Both the position numbers and the translations under genes were made by a program. A stretch of DNA of 64,000 bases from Anaeramoeba flamelloides. Taxonomy: Eukaryota > Metamonada > Anaeramoebidae. The notes under the pieces were generated by a model, which was given only the letters and a program-made list of their open reading frames with translations, searched no databases and was not told the DNA's origin. This document shows, in pieces, positions 61,307-64,000 of the stretch. Where the stretch lies: NCBI GenBank assembly GCA_027625915.1, contig JANTQA010000047.1, positions 11,780,001 through 11,844,000 of the forward strand, in the 5' to 3' direction. Position 1 is the stretch's first letter. Each line of letters starts with the position of its first letter.

Positions 61307-61817
61307 CTGTTCCAAAACAACCATTAAATTTGAAAGAAATAAAAATTGACTTTTTGTCTCAGTTAAATAGAAAAAAAAATCTTCGGATAAATGCTATTAT
61401 GTACTTTTTAGGGTTTCAGTACAGATTTTTTAAAAAAATTTCTTATTTGAAGACTGGGAAAAAAATCTTGTTGTTTATCAAATACATTCAAGAATCCCAA
61501 ACAAATTTCTAAAAATTGAAGATTATTTAATAATGAGTTTTAAATACTCTTTCACTTTGATTTTAAGGTGTTTTGAAATTAAGGATCAACCAAAAACCTG
61601 AAAATTTTTTAAAATTAATGATCAATTTTTCGAAGGTTTGGAGCCAAAAAAACAAATTCTAATATTTTCTCTATTTAAAATTTTTGTTCTATTATAAAAT
61701 TTCATGCTTTGTAATTGGCAATCACATAACCATAAAATCCTGTCATAGAAAGGGAAGTGTGAGATAGAAAATTACAATTTTCTGGTTATCATAGATTTCA
61801 CAGTAGGGTTGGAACAG

Positions 61818-61866
<49 letters not shown>
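61271..61866. mobile_element. 513-bp inverted-repeat element between (TA)n and (TA)n(TG)n tracts
   Basis: A (TA)n tract (61271-61305) is followed by GCTGTTCCAA and, at 61809-61818, its complement TTGGAACAGC. TATATATATA and a (TG)n run to 61866 come next. The element 61306-61818 thus sits exactly in a (TA) tract. The open frame at 61330-61512 is unassigned and weak. Confidence 0.7.
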
Positions 61867-61867
<1 letters not shown>

Positions 61868-63014
61868 ATCAGTGTAAAGGGTACTAACTTAAATTTCATC
61901 AAGTTTAAAATAACTTTATTTAAAATGATTTTGATGTATTAATTTATTTATTTTATTTAATATACTTTAACCGGATTGTAATTATAATAAAAAATGAAAT
62001 TACTTTAAAGATAATTTAGTCATGTTATTTAATTTTTTTTTGATATTGGAAAAAAAAATAATGATAATTGCTTTTTTCAATTTTTTTACAAGCATTTTAT
62101 TTTTTTTTTTAAATTTTTTTAAAAAGGTAATTTTATTACTATTATATTAATACAAACCCCAATACATTGATTCATTAATATTTATCTTTGGACAGTTTAC
62201 TTTATTAAAAATACTACCAGGTTGTTTTAGCAGTTTAAAAAAAATTGAATCTTTTAGATTTTTGGGTATTTTTGAGAATATTTCATATAACCAATTTTTT
62301 TTCTACTAATTCTTTTATAAAGAGAGTTGAATTCAGAACTCAATATATATAGATATGGAAATAAATCGAGTTATTTAAAAAATTTATTGGAAAGTTCATT
62401 TAATAAATGAGGTTCAATGTTTGATAATTATTTGGTGGGTTAAAAATCATTTAAAACCAATGATCTCTTGAAAAAATAAAATTTTTCGAAACTATTCAAT
62501 AATTATATTTATTTTTTATCAGTTATAATTTTCAATTCAATTTTGATTAAATAAACTTTCTATTTCAATAATCATGTGGTATAAACCCCAAATTATAAAA
62601 ACGTCATTATTTATTAATTTTAGATCTTTTAATTTATAATTACACATTTGAATTCAGACTTGAACTAAATCCTCAAGTATAAAAACTTCCGTTACAACTT
62701 TGCCATTTTTATAAAAAACGCTTATTGTGAGATATTAATGCTTTGATCTTGAAAAATAAAAAACATTTATTTCCATAAATATTTCTTTAATTATTCATAG
62801 AATTGATTACTAAAAATAATGAAAATTTTTCGATGTTATTTTTTATGATTTATCTCTGAAGGTAATACCGTCATATAAAAATACAATACACCGATTCTAC
62901 AAACAGTTAACTTTTTTGAATTATTCATTTTTTATTTGATCGTAATATCTATGTGAAATTTGAACTTAAAAAATAAAAGATAGAATAATGTTTTTTTTTT
63001 TGTTATTATTTTTT
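61867..63014. other. Intergenic, no gene seen
   Basis: AT-rich spacer. I recognise no gene or repeat copy. Confidence 0.4.
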
Positions 63015-63545
63015 AAGGGTCTAGTCATTTACCGTGAAAAGGCACCATACTCAAGGGGTGACCTGAGACCAAAAAGGGTATTATGAAATAGGCCTTCTTT
63101 TGGTTGACAAAATTGAAATAACAAAAAAAAAAATTTAATAGGATCTCTTTGACAAAAAATTAAACAAAGAAAAAGAGATCTCAATTTCAAAAAATCAAAA
63201 TTTAAAAAAAAAATTCATCTTTTCTCATTTTCTTTTTCAAACGAGGTTAAATTTCTTTAATTTAAAACAAATTGCTTTCTTGTATTTCGCAATCAATTTA
63301 ATTCGTTTTAGTCTTATTTGTGGTTATTTTAAAACCCTCTAAATTTGACCAAGTAAGGATTAGGTAATAGTCTTTCAATAAAAATAACTCATTTGAAAAA
63401 AGAAAAAAAAGAAAAAAAAAGTCACCAAGATCTCAAAAAGCGCCAAAGAGCGACACTTCAAAACTGACATAGTTGTTTTCAGAATTGTAATTCACAACCA
63501 TTCTAATTGGAAATTGAGTGTCGCTCTTTGGCGCTTTTTTCTAAA
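63015..63545. repeat. Repeat family F, copy 2, with a perfect ~23-bp inverted repeat
   Basis: Aligns by eye with 12790-13620 without the nested insert. It starts TTAAGGGTCTAGTCATTTA. Near its right end AAAAAGCGCCAAAGAGCGAC (63435 onward) pairs perfectly with GTCGCTCTTTGGCGCTTTTT (63519-63540), with a loop of about 60 bases. Confidence 0.65.
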
Positions 63546-64000
63546 AATGTCCTCATTTTTGGTTGTTGATTTTTGGAGATCGATCGTACATCATTGGTTG
63601 GTTGGTTTTTGATTGGTGTTAGGTCCTCAATAAAATTACTAAAAAGTTTTTTTCCATTTCAGAATAAAAAATTTCACCGTAGTGACTCGAACTTTAAGAA
63701 GAAAAAAAAATCAACTGCATTTTTTCACGATTTTATAGATTATTGTGTTCTTATGATTTTTTGAGTTTTGATGATTTTTTCAGATACTTTCAGTCTTTTA
63801 ATATTTTCTAAATTTATTGATAATATATGAATTACCCAGTTATAGTTTTAACATCTAAAGATTCTTCAGAAATAGAGAGTAATTCGGTGAATTTATTTAA
63901 TTTTATAACAAATGTTGTTTTTGGTCATTTCAAATATATGATTACGTTTCAATTGAAAATTGGTTTGATTTTTTTTTCAATTTGTATTACATGTTGTCTC
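63546..64000. other. Window end, no gene seen
   Basis: AT-rich; the short open frame at 63573-63764 has no recognisable motif. Confidence 0.35.

Noticed and set aside
1-64000. LTR retrotransposons, endogenous viruses, Polintons, CRISPR arrays or bacterial-type operons
   Set aside because: No integrase, protease, capsid or LTR pairs, no spaced direct-repeat arrays and no Shine-Dalgarno-led gene strings were seen. The reverse transcriptase traces are of the non-LTR type.

Overview
This window is strongly AT-rich nuclear DNA from a protist. It carries six protein-coding genes, widely separated by repeats, and five of them have introns. All six match conserved eukaryotic families and all end in TAA. 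No TAA, TAG or TGA falls inside the conserved domains, which suggests the standard code. Long Asn and Lys/Glu runs, RCC1 repeats joined to BTB-like domains, and large BEACH proteins fit amoeboid protists. Anaeramoeba is my best guess, but that is inference. Introns range from about 140 nt to 5.6 kb, use GT...AG ends and often have GTTTG-type donors, which argues against Dictyostelium.

Layout from left to right. (1) 1-5413, minus: EDC4/Ge-1/Varicose-like mRNA decapping scaffold, cut by the window edge. (2) 5840-7087, plus: Tom40-like porin of the mitochondrion or related organelle, divergent from EDC4. (3) 10761-12666, minus: retromer subunit VPS26, with a coding-like second 3' exon inside its intron. 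(4) 15204-21342, plus: RCC1-repeat/BTB protein split by a 4.3 kb intron full of repeats. (5) 32205-48056, plus: neurobeachin-type LamG/PH/BEACH/WD40 protein of roughly 3,400 residues, with a 5.6 kb intron inside the BEACH domain and one apparent frame break in an A run. (6) 53851-55925, plus: Rpn11/PSMD14, the proteasome-lid deubiquitinase, with a complete JAMM site and a long Lys/Glu-rich insert. The genes do not form a pathway. They are unrelated housekeeping functions: mRNA decay, organelle import, endosomal sorting, membrane traffic and proteolysis.

The non-genic half is a dense mobile-element landscape. There are two related groups of decayed non-LTR retrotransposons (LINE-A near 58.4-60.5 kb, LINE-B near 16.6-19.0, 25.6, 31.2 and 49.2-50.2 kb). 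There are several MITE-like families whose target duplications can be read directly (TA and TTA), and a foldback element with arms of about 265 bp. A distinctive family of short palindromic hairpin modules forms clusters. Those clusters sit directly after the 3' ends of three of four LINE-B copies and also inside two of them, and I regard this as the most interesting signal. Several elements sit exactly between (TA)n tracts. I saw no rRNA, convincing tRNA, CRISPR array, LTR element or Polinton-like element.
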